The position numbers and the translations under genes are program-made. From Halisarca cf. caerulea (lineage: Eukaryota > Porifera > Demospongiae > Chondrillida > Halisarcidae), in assembly GCA_963170055.1 (NCBI GenBank), contig CAUJGJ010000431.1, positions 1,034,701 to 1,098,700 of the forward strand: a stretch of DNA of 64,000 bases. The letters are read 5' to 3'. The notes under the pieces are model-generated. The model made no database searches and was not told where the DNA came from. It worked only from the letters and a program-made list of their open reading frames with translations. Of this stretch, positions 52,301 through 61,517 are shown piece after piece. Position 1 is the first letter of the stretch. Each line of letters begins with the position of its first letter.

Positions 52301-55300
52301 GAGGAGCCTAAAGTGCATATTGATGAAGAACAAGATGCTGATGATCTACCACCTCCACCACCCTCAACTGTTGCAGACGCACATAAAGCTTGTCGGCTTC
52401 TCATTGCATTCTATGAGAGTGAAGTTGCTAAAGATGATTCCCATGGCTCAAAGCTGATTGAAATCAGAAAGCACATGAAACACATTGAAATGAAGAGAAT
52501 ACCCGAGGCAAAGCAAACAAGTATTACTGACTTCTTTCATAGCTTCTACTGACAATGATAGAATATCTTTAATAATTATTGTATTATTTACAACTAAATT
52601 TAACTTTTATAACTTGACTGTTTCCAGTTTAAGGGTTCCTACATATTGTTGATCACGTGTAGTGCATATAGAAATATGGTATGTACATATCTCTTGCATG
52701 TAGTACTATACCCTCATTTATCCAGTTCCCTCACTTTATCCTCAAATTGATCTATAACATATGTGTGCGGATAAGTGAGATCTCACTGTATACTACTCTC
52801 CACGATATGATCAGGAGTTGGCTTAGTATGAGGAGTTATGTGCACTATTTTGGGTCCCAGGCTACACCTTGTAGTGTCTTACTCATTTCGGCTGTTCTGG
52901 CATAGACCCTCTAAACTACGGTTCTGGCATACGTTTGCTATAATATTATGTAGTTCCAGGAGCTGTGTATCGAGGTAAATAGGTTTAGAAAATTGTGTAC
53001 TTTTGTAAAGGGAGTAAGTGGCTTTTGTAAGTGCTAAGACTTGCCGCTGTTTGTACCAAATGTTCTGTATGTATTTGGACAGTTCTAGTTGATTCTTCGT
53101 GACTAATCTAGGTGGTGGACACTGATTACTGTATCAGTGTAGTCTGTTCACCTCTGTCTTGGTGTACTTTTCTTTCCTGCTGGCTATGAAACTGGTAGCA
53201 AAGCAGGATAGCTATCAATTGAATTACCTTTGGAAGGTGGATTGATATAGTGTTTATAGTCGGTAGACTTACTTAACCATAGTTAGTTCTATAATTTAGC
53301 AGAGAATGTTAGGCCCAGTGACATTGGTGTACTATTAGATGCCAAATAAATTACGGAATTATTCGGTTTAGCAAAAAGTGGATAGAATTCTGTACTCTAG
53401 TGCATTTCCAATCCTGGTTGTTCTAGTGTCTATGGTTAGTACAGCAGTCATCATGATCCTTATAGACTGTACAGGGTTCTATCTAGGATAAAGTGTTGGG
53501 GGAAGCTTCAGTATTACAGTGCATGCCTGCCATACGAGACATGATCGTGTTTTTGATGGCATTGTATGTATGTATTGTATTTAGGGCTGTGCGGTGTCAG
53601 AAGGTATCAGTTCTGGTATATTCCCCACATTCTATCACGGTATTACTATGATCGTGGGATACTGAGCATTGAAACTGTAGACAACATCCAAATGAATCCT
53701 TGTCACACAGATTAAGATCATTCACAAACAATATGCTCCTTTACACCCATAATCTTGACTGCCATGAGTAACAGTTTCAACAGATTTTGAATACATCACT
53801 TCAGATAAAATGTTATGTCCTAAATTATACGATTACTCCTTCCAATACTGGTCCAACCTTAGAGAATACAACGTTATCACACCGTATTGCGGTACAGAAA
53901 AGAGTTGGCCAGTATTGGAATTTTGCACAGATAATCTTGTGATATTGCTATTTATTTGGTATATTGCACAGCACTCATTGTATCTATGCAGCAGGGTTTC
54001 TTTCAGGAGGATGATCAAGGGGTTGGGGCAGTAACAAACCATGGTATTGGAAAGGGGCTACATATATGCTCTCCTGGGGAAATTTGAGGTGTTAGGTTGG
54101 ATAAGGTGGCATCTGAGACCATTTTAGACCATTCAAGGTTGATTTTGACACTCAAGTAGGGCCTTCTCTATAGTCATTTGCACTACAGTTGGAATTTTTG
54201 GGGGTGGCACCCCCCCTTTCTTCTTTCATCCATTTCGCTAATACAGTAAAACCTCTCTAATCCGCCACAATTGGGAATGCCAGTTTTGTGGTGGATTAGC
54301 GGTGTTGGCGGATTAACGAAGTTAGAACGCAGTACATGTATATAATTCGTTTTTGAAAACTATGGCGGATTAGTGAGGTTGGCGGATTATAGGGGCGCGG
54401 ATTAGAGAGGTTTCACTGTAGCTGATAACATGCATAATTATAACCAGGTGATGTGTACCCTATCATCCGAAATTGTCGCGAGATTTGAATTTCGTGAATT
54501 GCTTGAAAGTCAACTGTTAACATTTTTATTTTTGCAAATGCATGTAGGTTATTAGTCTAGGAAGCCAGGCTGCAAAATATGGTGTCATACCATTCACACA
54601 TCTAGGTGAAGATCTTGAATAACGTGTGCAGCATGCAATCGACAAGGCTTGGTGCTATTTTGAAGGCTGATTCTGAAGTCTATAGGCTTGAATCATGTCC
54701 ACCAGCTTCTTTGATCTACTCCTGAGCAGCTCAAATAAATGTTTCCGAGCTAAATGGACAGCGCACCCTGCATGGTTTCCGCTTAAGCTGACTTTAAAGA
54801 CCTTAGCCATCTTCACTGAGGACAATTGGGTGTCTAGATTTATACAACAAAATACTGGTCTGATAACAAGGATCTATTATTTCTGAAGCGTCCGATATGT
54901 AAACAGTTTTGGCTGCCATTTGCCAGCTGTTCAGGAAATTTGTGGATATAATTTCGCAAATCCAAAGCCATTTGTGAACACATAGGACAGTACGGTAATT
55001 CCACTTTCAACTTGTCAATGAATTGTACTTTCCATAGTGTCTAGTGAAGTATGAGTAGTGTTTGGCTAGCACACCATGTACCTCAGGAAGTACAGAATTA
55101 AGGTTCCATGCACTCACTTGTCAGGTTTCCTCATACTCAGGGCATTTATAACTGACCGTGGGTTAAATGTCAAAATGGCCGTCACTAGAAAGCTCCTCAA
55201 ATACTTAATGGTTGCAGGCTTAGTTTATATACCAGATTCAAGTAACACATATGTTAGCTGCTACAAAGCTATAACATTCGGTAGCCATTTCTCAAAGGAA

Positions 55301-58300
55301 GAAAGCACAGCGTTGAAAAATAGCTGAGTTTGACAAACTTTGCCTTTGCTGCAAGTGAAAATCATCGAAGACTTTTATGAGACTTGCATCAAGAGAAGGC
55401 AAAAGTAGATAAAACAAGATCTCTATTCATCTAGACAGGGGCCTTATAGTAGGTCTCAGGGAATGGGGATTTTAGGTGACAAAGTTCAGGAATCTCAAGA
55501 ATTTGTCACTTTTTTGCCTACGTCACTTATGTTCATCTGTAAACGTGGTAATGCGTCATTACATAGCGCTCAGTAGAAATACGTACATTTCGCAAACCAG
55601 AAAGTAAAAGCACAACTTTTTCCTTGTGAAAATGCAAGAAATTCAAGTCACATACATAGAAGTAAGCTTTGCAGATGCGAGATTTGTAAAAAAGTCACAA
55701 TATAGGGGAATGTTGTACTTGCGAACAAACATTAAGCTTATTCTAAAGAAGTACCAACACCGAAGTAACACGCGTACGTGCGGCACATTTTGGGAAGATT
55801 CGGAAGGTACACAAAAGCAATAAACTAACTTAAAGGGGCTTTCTAAACAAAAACAATCGAGGTTTAACTCACCGATTCGCTTTATGAATCCATCGTAAAT
55901 CAAGCAGAACTGAAGCTTAATATACGGATTTCCTTAGCTGATAAAATGATAACCGTCCAATAGAAGTTAGAATGGCATCCGATCGAATGTTGGAGGATTT
56001 TCAGAAGGCCTCCATGCGGCGCGAGAACCAAAAGCAAGTATACAGATGACGTAATTGCTCATAGTTACTGACGTCACCATTAAATGGCCGCTTTGAAGCC
56101 TCACTTGTAAAGACTGTGTGATCCGGATGTGTAGATGATACTTATATCATTGAAAGAAGATATCAAATGTTTCAAAGCACTATTGTGTACATTCATAGCG
56201 TGAGCGGAGAAGATATAACCAGGTATGCCGATTATATAACCATTTCAAAGCCTAATTTTCACATTTTTATAGCCAATAAACTACATTTTCCTTATAATTA
56301 TCTTTTTTCGAGTTATAATGTTTCCGCTCACGAATAACTTATTAAGTAAACTCCACTCTTTCATTTGATACCAATCTTGTGGCTCTTAGAGACCATCTAC
56401 ACGTCCGAACTTTGCCATTTCCTGCAAAAAGTGTACCTTATTCAAAGCTAATTTTCCTTTTTGAAATATAAAGTATATGCTTAAACTATACACCAATATT
56501 TCGATATATAACAATAAAACACACAGCGATTTTAAAAAGTAAGAGAATGTATTGTCTTGAGCTAAACATGCGCTAATATTTTAGTCACTTTGAAGCGGCA
56601 GCCATTTTGCGTGACACACTATAATGAGCCTGTGTAGTACACAAACAGAAATTGTCCAAAGAAAAGGGTGCAGCACGTACGATCATTTATTGCGATGTAA
56701 ACAAGGATAAATGTTGTTATACTTGCATGTCTTGCTCCCAAAGCCTTCATTGTAAGCCTAGGCTCATCTTGCTGATTAGTGAGAGGGAAATTTTCCTTAC
56801 AAATCACAATAATTATATATCATCACTGCATTCTGTCACTCACACGAGGCTCACATGTAACATATGCATACACACACATGACACACATTCAGAGGGTAAG
56901 CTACTTCTAACCACCACTGTATAAGTAGTGTTTGGCTAGCACACCATGTACCTCAGAAAGTACAGAAGGCTCAATGCCCTCACTTGTCAGCTTTTCTCAT
57001 AATAACAATGGTACTTGTCATTAGTTGGGCAATGTCCGACAGTCTTACTACTCACCGATAACTGGCAACATCCATGGCTGCATGTGGGTGTGTTGGAGTA
57101 TTGAGGGAAGGGACAACTTGTATGTGTAGATATTATACTTCGAAGCGGCAGCCATTTTGCGTGACACATTATAATGAGCCTGTGCATGGCGGCCATTTTC
57201 TTCCCAAGTCGAAAACCACTATAATGAGCCTGTGTCAGATTACGGCTTGCCATAAACCACAAAGCAAAGTGATAATTTTGCTTTTGCAATCGATATTCCG
57301 TCACCAAAAATATGTTAATACCTGTAAATGGATTTCAGTTAGCGTCACGATTTTAATGAAGCGTACTGTACACTACATGTCATGCATAGTTAAGTGTACG
57401 CCACATCATGTATGACATGTGTTATGATCCTATTTCCTGTGCATGGTATTGTATGGCTGTGTTAGTACTTGCTGCATCGCTACATTCACTTATAATAATG
57501 TACTTAACTTATTGTTACCATGTGTCCAAATATTGACCTGTCATGCATTACACGTTGTACTCACTTCAATTGGATTTTATTCATACTGCAACTCCAAGCA
57601 CCATTGTTATTGTAATTGTGATATTTTCAAGAGCAAACATGACTTCTTCAATTGTTACCTGCATGCACAAGCATATGTGCAGTCCTGATTGGTGGGAGAG
57701 GTGTGATTTTCTGGACTGTCTATAGCATAAGAAGGTAGCTATCTCCTGTAAATGTGTACATGTCCAGCAACCTTTGATTAGAGGTGTTAAATATCATGCT
57801 TTTGTTTATACTGTTATTGACATGCAGGAGGAGGATGGAGAGGACTTGAAGGAGGTGGAGAGGACTACTGACAAGATCAGAGTAGTTAGACTAGTCCTAC
57901 GTGGTTCATTAGCCTTCATGACAGCAGTGCTACATGGTGTAGCTGCTAGTGCTACCATTGAAGACCTTGAAGTGCGGGGTAAGTTAGCTGAAAGGGCATG
58001 TTTGGTTACCATGGCTACAGCATTATTGTATTGTTTGCCATAAATTGATAACATGTTCACTTTCTCACTTGTAGGTCATCGTGATAGTGGAGTGCATGAT
58101 GTAGCAGAAGCACTGGCCAAGTGTGTTGTCAACCCTAAGTTGAGGAGAGTTGAAATATGGTTCCTCCCAACTCTTCCAGTGATGAAGGGCCTTACTACAA
58201 GAGAAGTACCACTAGAAGAACTTGTGATCCAGTACCCACGTTGGGTATGTTGACTACAACATGCACCAGCTGATGTGTGGGTGGTTTGTGTGTCAGTGTA

Positions 58301-59857
58301 TGAGGGTTATATCAGTGAGTGCAGCAGTTGTTATGAGCCTTAGACTGTTTGAGTGACCCCTTCTCCTGTCGAGAGGTAGTGTCCAGTCAAATTCCAGCCC
58401 CCAAATACGTAGCTGCTGACATGCATAACCTGTAGTTCCACTTTCAACTTGAATTGTACTTTCCATACTTGTACTGATCTCTGCACATGTGAAGTACAGT
58501 GGTGAGTGAACGTAACTAACCCTTGAAATGCGTTCAATGCACTAATAATTTGCAAGTCTTATGTGTGAGTGAAAACACTCGTATGAGTAGTGAGCTCGAG
58601 TGCAGAATGCTCACCTGTTTTGTACTGATCATGATACACATTGGTTAATTTAAAAGTTGTCATTGGTGTTCAGGTACATCCTGGCAAATTCCACTCTTTT
58701 TACCTTGTTGGCCTCAGAAATCATTAAAACTGGTCTTCTTCTAACAGCCACCCACTCCAAATCATATTATATCATTGGATGTTTGCGGATGACAAATTCA
58801 CACCAAATTACTTGCCATACAGGGCTGCACACAAGATTAGGGCCTGGGGGGGAGGGGGGCAAATCGAGCTTCCTATAATCTTAGGGGGTGCAACGTAATA
58901 CGGGAATGTATAGGAGTACAGAGACTGGAGGGGTATTATAGGTAGCAATGCTATGTGTGGGGTGGGGAGTATTATACAGTAGGTAACAATGCTATGTACA
59001 ATTCAAGGGGGTTAAGGGATTGGTGACAATGGTCTTGAGAAATTTTTAGTAATTTAAAATGTATAGGTCTCCCATGTACAGGTCTCCCATGTACAGGTCT
59101 CACATGTACAGGTCTCACATGTACAGGTCTCACATGTACAGGTCTCACATGTACAGGTCTCACATGTACAGGTCTCACATGTACAGATCTCACATGTACA
59201 GGTCTCACATCAAAACTTTATTGCAGATTTTATGTTCACAGCACTAGCAATCAATTCACTAGTCTTGTGCAGTGTTTGTGATTGTGTATTTGATGTATGT
59301 TCATGGGACAGTGCTAGTTGAGTGCTGGTTGACTGCTGACCATCTGTTGGTTAACTGTGTACCACCCACTGATCTGGGAGTTGGATGTAGTCCAGTGTAT
59401 ATTGTGAAAGGTGTACAGACTGAGTGTATGTGTGTACACTGCAGTATAGCGTATGCTATATGAACAGTATTGTAGGGCAGTTTATTACACACAGCCAATG
59501 TGTGGTGTAGTTCATCTCATCCTGTCCAAGGCCTCCAATTCAGTATGTACTGTAGATGTATAGAGAGTGTGAACTTTGAAGTGAGTTGTTTGTTATTGCA
59601 ATCTGTTTGTTTCCTGTTGTTGACAGTGGGAGGTTCCAGAAGATCACTTGAAGGAGATGGAGAGAAGTGCTGCCAAGATCAGAGTAAGGAAGATTTTTTT
59701 AAATGTTGTAAACGACCCAGCAATGTGTGATGCTGTGTCCAGTGGGCTAGGAGAGAACAAGTGCTTACAAGAAGTGGCCCTCTTTTATGTACCAGAAGAG
59801 AAGAAGCAGTTTGTACGGTCCAAACTGTCATCAGTGAAAACATTGACTGTTAACTGA
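32743..59857 (+). CDS. Caspase-like/NACHT/LRR protein (NLR with N-terminal protease-like domain), gene model
   Basis: Nine exons: 32743-33526, 34592-34653, 40782-42510, 49370-49509, 49575-49731, 49828-50003, 57828-57978, 58075-58244 and 59627-59857. All eight joins agree in phase (1, 0, 1, 0, 1, 0, 1, 0, by my reading) and the sum is 3,600 nt, about 1,199 residues with one stop at the end. The first exon begins in phase 0 at an acceptor, so an upstream start exon is missing. Domains: caspase-like p20 region with His and Cys; acidic linker; NACHT ATPase with helical region; LRR-like repeats. NLRs are intracellular sensors that oligomerise through NACHT; here the effector would be a caspase-like domain on the same chain. 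Alternative: two separate genes, caspase and NACHT-LRR, about 6 kb apart, with the phase agreement accidental. No RNA evidence is available. Confidence 0.65.
33602..33651. repeat. (GT)n microsatellite in NLR intron 1
   Basis: A pure GT tract. Confidence 0.95.
34125..34334. repeat. (GT)n microsatellite, 210 bp
   Basis: A long GT tract with GCATGCGTGCG interruptions. It opens frames in all registers. Confidence 0.95.
34592..34653 (+). CDS. NLR exon 2: short acidic linker
   Basis: 62 nt between a gtcatcag acceptor and a gag|gtgatt donor, encoding about 21 residues (HTDESEPSPPELKTNEAK). Only the phase-1 reading is open; the other two frames have stops. It enters and leaves in exactly the phases that the caspase and NACHT exons require. 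Confidence 0.6.
34686..35030. repeat. 31-bp minisatellite
   Basis: Eleven copies of cagtatcaggtatag-tatatacctcaacatg (31 bp) with very few differences. It ends directly at the piggyBac relic. Confidence 0.95.
35023..36050 (+). pseudogene. piggyBac-like transposase relic and 3' end
   Basis: The stretch reads SRGDYISVLSSRGDVECVLWKGNKCVPFLNT and later KCPKSVKLYNQYMGGVDIADA, then stop; in the next part RRWWMHLYYFLVDVCMVNSY. The order W-x-D/G-N-K-x-V, P-x-x-V-x-x-YNxYMGGVDxAD and KWWxxLFxFLLD is the second half of piggyBac (DDE_Tnp_1_7) transposases. A C-terminal Cys-rich segment (CRFCSTPQN ... FCSRDC) follows after further stops. At 36044-36050 ggg-ttaa fits a piggyBac end with its TTAA target; the 5' half is missing. 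It lies in the NLR intron before the NACHT exon. Confidence 0.75.
36190..36325. repeat. 53-bp tandem repeat
   Basis: About 2.6 copies of ctacacagcatgtgtccc-agcagtgacccctacctg-ggagtactaccctcatt. Confidence 0.85.
36671..36960. repeat. Dispersed repeat fragment
   Basis: Matches parts of 31075-32230 in the same order (gccacacccacagcccgg; caggcaatttttaa; ggcaaaggcaaagtt). Confidence 0.6.
36969..38687. mobile_element. Candidate non-autonomous element with inverted ends (about 1.7 kb)
   Basis: The left end aaatgaggtaacgc and the right end (inverse aaataaggtaacgc) match. Matching inner inverted blocks are tacgcgggacatgtggga near 37310 and tcccacatgcgtaa near 38507, so the two arms are long but imperfect. 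No coding seen in the middle. The boundaries are approximate. Confidence 0.5.
38694..39115. repeat. 36-bp minisatellite
   Basis: Nearly 12 copies of cagttatgaacactctgt-gcacacctgtaggacagt (36 bp). The repeat abuts the right end of the candidate element above. It opens three overlapping frames that are not genes. Confidence 0.95.
39116..40530. other. Intronic DNA with no gene; one P-type end-like sequence
   Basis: At 39157-39188 catagatactagaaggc-atggattggaaatg resembles the inverted end of the P-type elements at 15673 and 50079, but no partner is found nearby. Otherwise no recognised feature. Confidence 0.5.
40531..40751. repeat. Duplicated intronic segment before the NACHT exon
   Basis: Nearly identical to 32490-32711. 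It ends about 30 bp before the acceptor at 40781. Both following exons start in phase 0. Confidence 0.9.
40782..42510 (+). CDS. NLR exon 3: NACHT ATPase and helical region
   Basis: About 576 residues between ctttctacag| and aca g|gtgagt. Near residue 95 of the exon is Walker A GQPGIGKTTL; about 75 residues later Walker B LLILDGADEV with the small-residue/acidic pattern of NACHT; then VVVSSRPGSL (sensor 1-type S-R) and GFDQASIDRYIKDFF, the segment after sensor 1 in NACHT proteins. The following helical part (FESLGALAYEGM, FKGLLVQH, NFSHTTNHEFFVAWHI) fits the winged-helix and NOD helical domains of animal NLRs. The end (LKELSFSVVVDF, LLSLKLTLKHL) begins LRR-like repeats. Nucleotide binding and oligomerisation are expected from the family. 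Confidence 0.9.
42544..42677. repeat. 134-bp near-palindrome
   Basis: The left arm tagacagagtttagttgg-actgagtgcac...attcctacatc is repeated inverted on the right (gatgtaggaatttgcac ... ccaactaaac). A second, partly deleted copy lies at 42965-43072. It lies just downstream of the NACHT exon donor. Confidence 0.85.
42965..43072. repeat. Second copy of the palindromic element
   Basis: Its left arm is nearly identical to 42544, with a shortened right arm. The flanks (agccctatg..., ...catagggct) are also inverted relative to each other, so the two copies sit within a larger hairpin-like region from about 42690 to 43150. Confidence 0.7.
43179..43934. mobile_element. 756-bp non-autonomous element, copy 1
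   Basis: It starts cagggtgtttataaccgtc and ends with the inverse (gacggttataattaccctg). It is about 95% alike to 45273-46028 by eye and exactly the same length. No convincing coding frame. Confidence 0.8.
44010..45145. mobile_element. Foldback element between the two 756-bp copies
   Basis: Imperfect inverted arms: tatttttaaaacctgtgag and gaattggctaatg near 44030 are mirrored near 45110-45140; tacggtgcttctcatag and aaaaccgtccag near 44270 are mirrored near 44970-45000. The inner part is rich in ACTG/GACC tetramers (gaccgagtgaccgactgac). No coding. Confidence 0.7.
45273..46028. mobile_element. 756-bp non-autonomous element, copy 2
   Basis: Same ends and orientation as 43179-43934. The two copies bracket the foldback element. 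Confidence 0.8.
46029..47899. other. Intronic DNA with no recognised feature
   Basis: No gene-like frame, and no repeat family found elsewhere in the window. Confidence 0.55.
47900..48500. mobile_element. Foldback element, arms of about 200 bp
   Basis: The left arm (gacgtgacgtcacact ... tatccattcttt ... gactgctatcccacatta ... gaagatccctatgtc) is inverted at 48305-48500 (gacatagtgatcttc ... aatgtgggatagcagtcct ... aagaatggatattctc ... gtgacatcacgtc). The loop is about 180 bp. No coding. Confidence 0.8.
48995..49172. mobile_element. MITE (178 bp)
   Basis: Starts cagtagaacctgtctt and ends with the rough inverse (agacaggtttcactg), with TA on both sides. It contains internal copies of cctctatagagaccac. 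Same family style as 54244-54418. Confidence 0.75.
49370..49509 (+). CDS. NLR exon 4: LRR-like
   Basis: 47 residues between ccttcag| and aaa|gtaaga. AVEKLDIGVGETTLSALSAI and TVKELILKISSL show the alternating Leu/Ile of LRR strands. It joins the NACHT exon in phase 1 (g + at = Asp). Confidence 0.7.
49575..49731 (+). CDS. NLR exon 5: LRR-like, first copy of a duplicated pair
   Basis: About 52 residues: TTLRKLVLDGPSDFMTAVLH then ASATIEDLKVQG. Acceptor ttcccag|, donor cagg|gtaagt. Closely similar to exon 7 at 57828. Confidence 0.75.
49828..50003 (+). CDS. NLR exon 6: LRR-like, first copy of a duplicated pair
   Basis: About 59 residues: AEALAKCVVYTKLRRVEMED, LPVMKGLTTRKV, LEELVIQYPHQ. Bounded by cttgtag| and cag|gtatgt. 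The paralogue is exon 8 at 58075. Confidence 0.75.
50444..52552 (+). pseudogene. Pogo/Tigger-like transposase, broken
   Basis: From ATG 50444: KRPRKSWTASKKKQI and later YSNGWLQKFKDRHNISRK are the two helix-turn-helix parts of the CENP-B/pogo DNA-binding domain. The catalytic region follows in another frame: YNMDETGLFYCL (first Asp), KPLVIGKSKKPRCF. After the MITE comes VTYVSNSKAWMTG, then in yet another frame RNVLLLDNTGSH (second Asp) and PANTTAHLQPMDGGIIENFK. The C-terminus is acidic and ends ITDFFHSFY. At least two frameshifts and the 541-bp insertion disable it. Confidence 0.85.
51164..51704. mobile_element. 541-bp MITE inside the pogo transposase
   Basis: Inverted ends of about 47 bp (ccgtatgcgctctaattttc and inverse ccatacgcgctctaattttc, then gcgggc), TA on both sides. 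It splits the pogo DDE domain right after DPSVY, whose coding resumes at 51705. The minus strand holds an 89-codon open frame (51342-51611) with protein-like composition (KRLDFPDLEQVVPSSMADAV) but no known family; it may be a captured gene piece. Confidence 0.85.
52791..54243. other. Intronic DNA, few features
   Basis: At 52902-52922 catagaccctctaaactacg matches one arm of the palindrome at 62552. The rest of the P-type non-autonomous element ends at 53434. No genes seen. Confidence 0.55.
54244..54418. mobile_element. MITE (175 bp), complete
   Basis: Starts cagtaaaacctctctaatcc and ends with the inverse of cagtgaaacctctctaatcc, with TA on both sides. It is the intact relative of the decayed copy at the window start. 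Confidence 0.9.
54419..57827. other. Gene-poor intron with small duplications
   Basis: A block gtagtgtttggctagcac-accatgtacctcag occurs at about 55044 and 56927. gcggcagccattttgcgt-gacaca occurs at about 56595 and 57145, with a third related piece at 57188, each followed by ctataatgagcctgtg. Part of 55130-55330 resembles, inverted, the 756-bp repeat family. No gene is supported. Confidence 0.5.
57828..57978 (+). CDS. NLR exon 7: LRR-like, duplicated copy of exon 5
   Basis: 50 residues: VVRLVLRGSLAFMTAVLHG then ASATIEDLEVRG. Acceptor catgcag|, donor cggg|gtaagt. The following intron is also nearly identical to that after exon 5. Confidence 0.75.
58075..58244 (+). CDS. NLR exon 8: LRR-like, duplicated copy of exon 6
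   Basis: About 57 residues: AEALAKCVVNPKLRRVEIWF, LPVMKGLTTREV, LEELVIQYPRW. Differences from exon 6 cluster at VEMEDLPP/VEIWFLPT and at the start. Confidence 0.75.
58245..59626. other. NLR intron 8
   Basis: Holds the 15-bp minisatellite at 59060-59211 and a short inverted-looking region near 58470. No gene. Confidence 0.6.
59060..59211. repeat. 15-bp minisatellite
   Basis: About ten copies of catgtacaggtctca with ccc/cac variation. Being 3n in length, it gives open frames on both strands. Confidence 0.95.
59627..59857 (+). CDS. NLR terminal exon
   Basis: 76 residues from ttgacag| to TGA: WEVPEDHLKEMERSAAK, KIFLNVVNDPAMCDAVSSG, LQEVALFYVPEEKKQFV. A last LRR-like unit followed by a basic tail (KLSSVKTLTVN). 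Phase 0 at its start agrees with exon 8. Confidence 0.7.
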   Translation, partial: WEVPEDHLKEMERSAAKIRVRKIFLNVVNDPAMCDAVSSGLGENKCLQEVALFYVPEEKKQFVRSKLSSVKTLTVN

Positions 59858-60230
59858 TGTTAACATGCAGTTACTGTACTAAACATGTGACTACAAACTA
59901 CCAGTTATAGCTCTGTTTGTTGGTGTGTGCTGTATAATATAAGTATGTGTACATTCAATATTATTATTATTACATGCAAGTGGTGTAGGGCTTCAGTTCT
60001 GTATGTATGCTTTTTGAAAGCAAAATTAATTTTATGCGGAACTGTGATATAATATAATTATATTATATGAACAATGTCATGCATGTTCATTGCATGTGAT
60101 ACATTACATTTCCTGTATACCGTGGGATGGCCGGGAATAATACTGCAAGAGCAAATATTAAAAATTAACACATTATAACCAATATTGTAACTATATATTA
60201 TATTATATATATTATATATATATATATATT

Positions 60231-60720
60231 TATGTGACCGTACTTGGGAAAAGGGGTATTTTGGTGGTTTTAATCGAAAATGCGCTTTTGGTATCATTCA
60301 AACGCGCTCTAAACACTTTCTAACGAGGTGATAACAGCGGCTTCATATGAGGTTCCTGTTGGAAGTTATATTATATGCGAATAATATCGATTTTACGTAA
60401 ACTAGCAGTTATGCACTACGGCACGTTCTAACTTTACTTCCGCTCTTTAGTATAACAACGTATACGGGAAATCAACATGACCGCAAATGGAACGTATACG
60501 GAATAATCTAAAGTTGGCTACGTGAATAATGGGTGCCATAACTCAGCGCAAAAGGAACGGATCGCACTGAAACTTTTAGAAACGCTAGAATATAGTATTT
60601 TAACGTGTATGAAGCGAATAAATGGATTTCGAAAAGTTGACACTAACTTTGTTGTTTTAACGCTTACCTCAAAACATACCTACCCACCAAAGTACCCCTT
60701 TTCCCAAGTACGGTCACATA
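60231..60720. mobile_element. 490-bp MITE in a TA-repeat
   Basis: The ends tatgtgaccgtacttggg-aaaaggggta and the inverse at 60684-60720 match over about 36 bp. Both flanks are TA-repeat. No coding except a 90-codon frame that runs into the TA tract. Confidence 0.85.
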
Positions 60721-60724
60721 TATA

Positions 60725-60794
<70 letters not shown>
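60721..60794. repeat. (TA)n microsatellite
   Basis: A near-pure TA tract immediately right of the MITE. Confidence 0.95.
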
Positions 60795-60797
<3 letters not shown>

Positions 60798-60819
60798 TAT
60801 AGTTATAGTTACATGTAGT

Positions 60820-61022
60820 ACAGGCATGCAAGTGTGCATTGGCGTATTTGCTCGAGTTACTGTAACTTACTTGGTGTATATGCGCCCCTAGATATATATA
60901 TATGCGTTTATATCCATGCATGCATGGTTACAGTACGGGTAAGTGTGCATTGGCTCTTTATTGCACTCGCCCTCGGGACGAGCAAATACGCCATGCAATG
61001 CACACTTGCCCATACTGTATAA
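60820..61022. repeat. Inverted-repeat (hairpin) region
   Basis: caagtgtgcattggcgta-tttgctcga on the left and cgagcaaatacgcc-atgcaatgcacacttg on the right form arms. A third partial copy (gtaagtgtgcattggctc) lies between them. Probably a small decayed MITE. Confidence 0.65.
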
Positions 61023-61517
61023 CTATTACATATATATATATAATTATAATTAATTTTGCAATTGGCAATTTTTTTAATTTGCGAAATTAATCTTATAAAA
61101 TTAATATAGCAGACATGCACAGCTACGTTGGGTTCACATGCATAGTACATACCCACTAGGTAACTGCACCGATCAGTGTTCTTTTGTTGCATGCAATATA
61201 ATTGATCTGATTCAATTGCAGTTGGCACGGAGACATTGTTGGCTGTTTCTCGAAGAGCTAGTCGTGAGGCTATTCACACCAAACCTTAGCTAACAATACA
61301 TGCAATAACAATACCATAAACATTACTATTGAGATAATACTATAATATATTTTGTAATAATACAACACTTGTGATGTACAGCAAGCAGTTGTCACATGCA
61401 CCAGTACATGTATCACCATTACACTACCAGGTTGTAGGGAAACTCCCCATTACAACAAACAGCAGGGAAAGTCCCTATTACAACATTCTGCGGGGGGAAT
61501 CTCCCCACAAGGGTGTG

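Larger units (their letters stand above)
50199..52788 (+). mobile_element. Pogo/Tigger-like DNA transposon (2.6 kb)
   Basis: The ends cagtgagacctcacttatct and inverse cagtgagatctcacttatcc have TA on both outer sides (50197-50198 and 52789-52790), the standard Tc1/mariner/pogo target. It encodes a broken CENP-B/DDE-type transposase and is itself interrupted by a MITE at 51164-51704. It lies in an NLR intron between exons 6 and 7. Confidence 0.9.
50079..53434. mobile_element. P-type non-autonomous element containing a nested pogo element
   Basis: The left end catagatactagaaccacc and the right end (inverse catagacactagaacaacc), each followed by aggattggaaatg, form inverted repeats of about 32 bp. 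They resemble the ends of the P-type element at 15673 (catagataatagaaaaactc, gggattggaaacg). The flanks share gttagt. Excluding the pogo insertion it is about 0.77 kb and has no coding, so it would depend on a P-type transposase. Confidence 0.75.
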
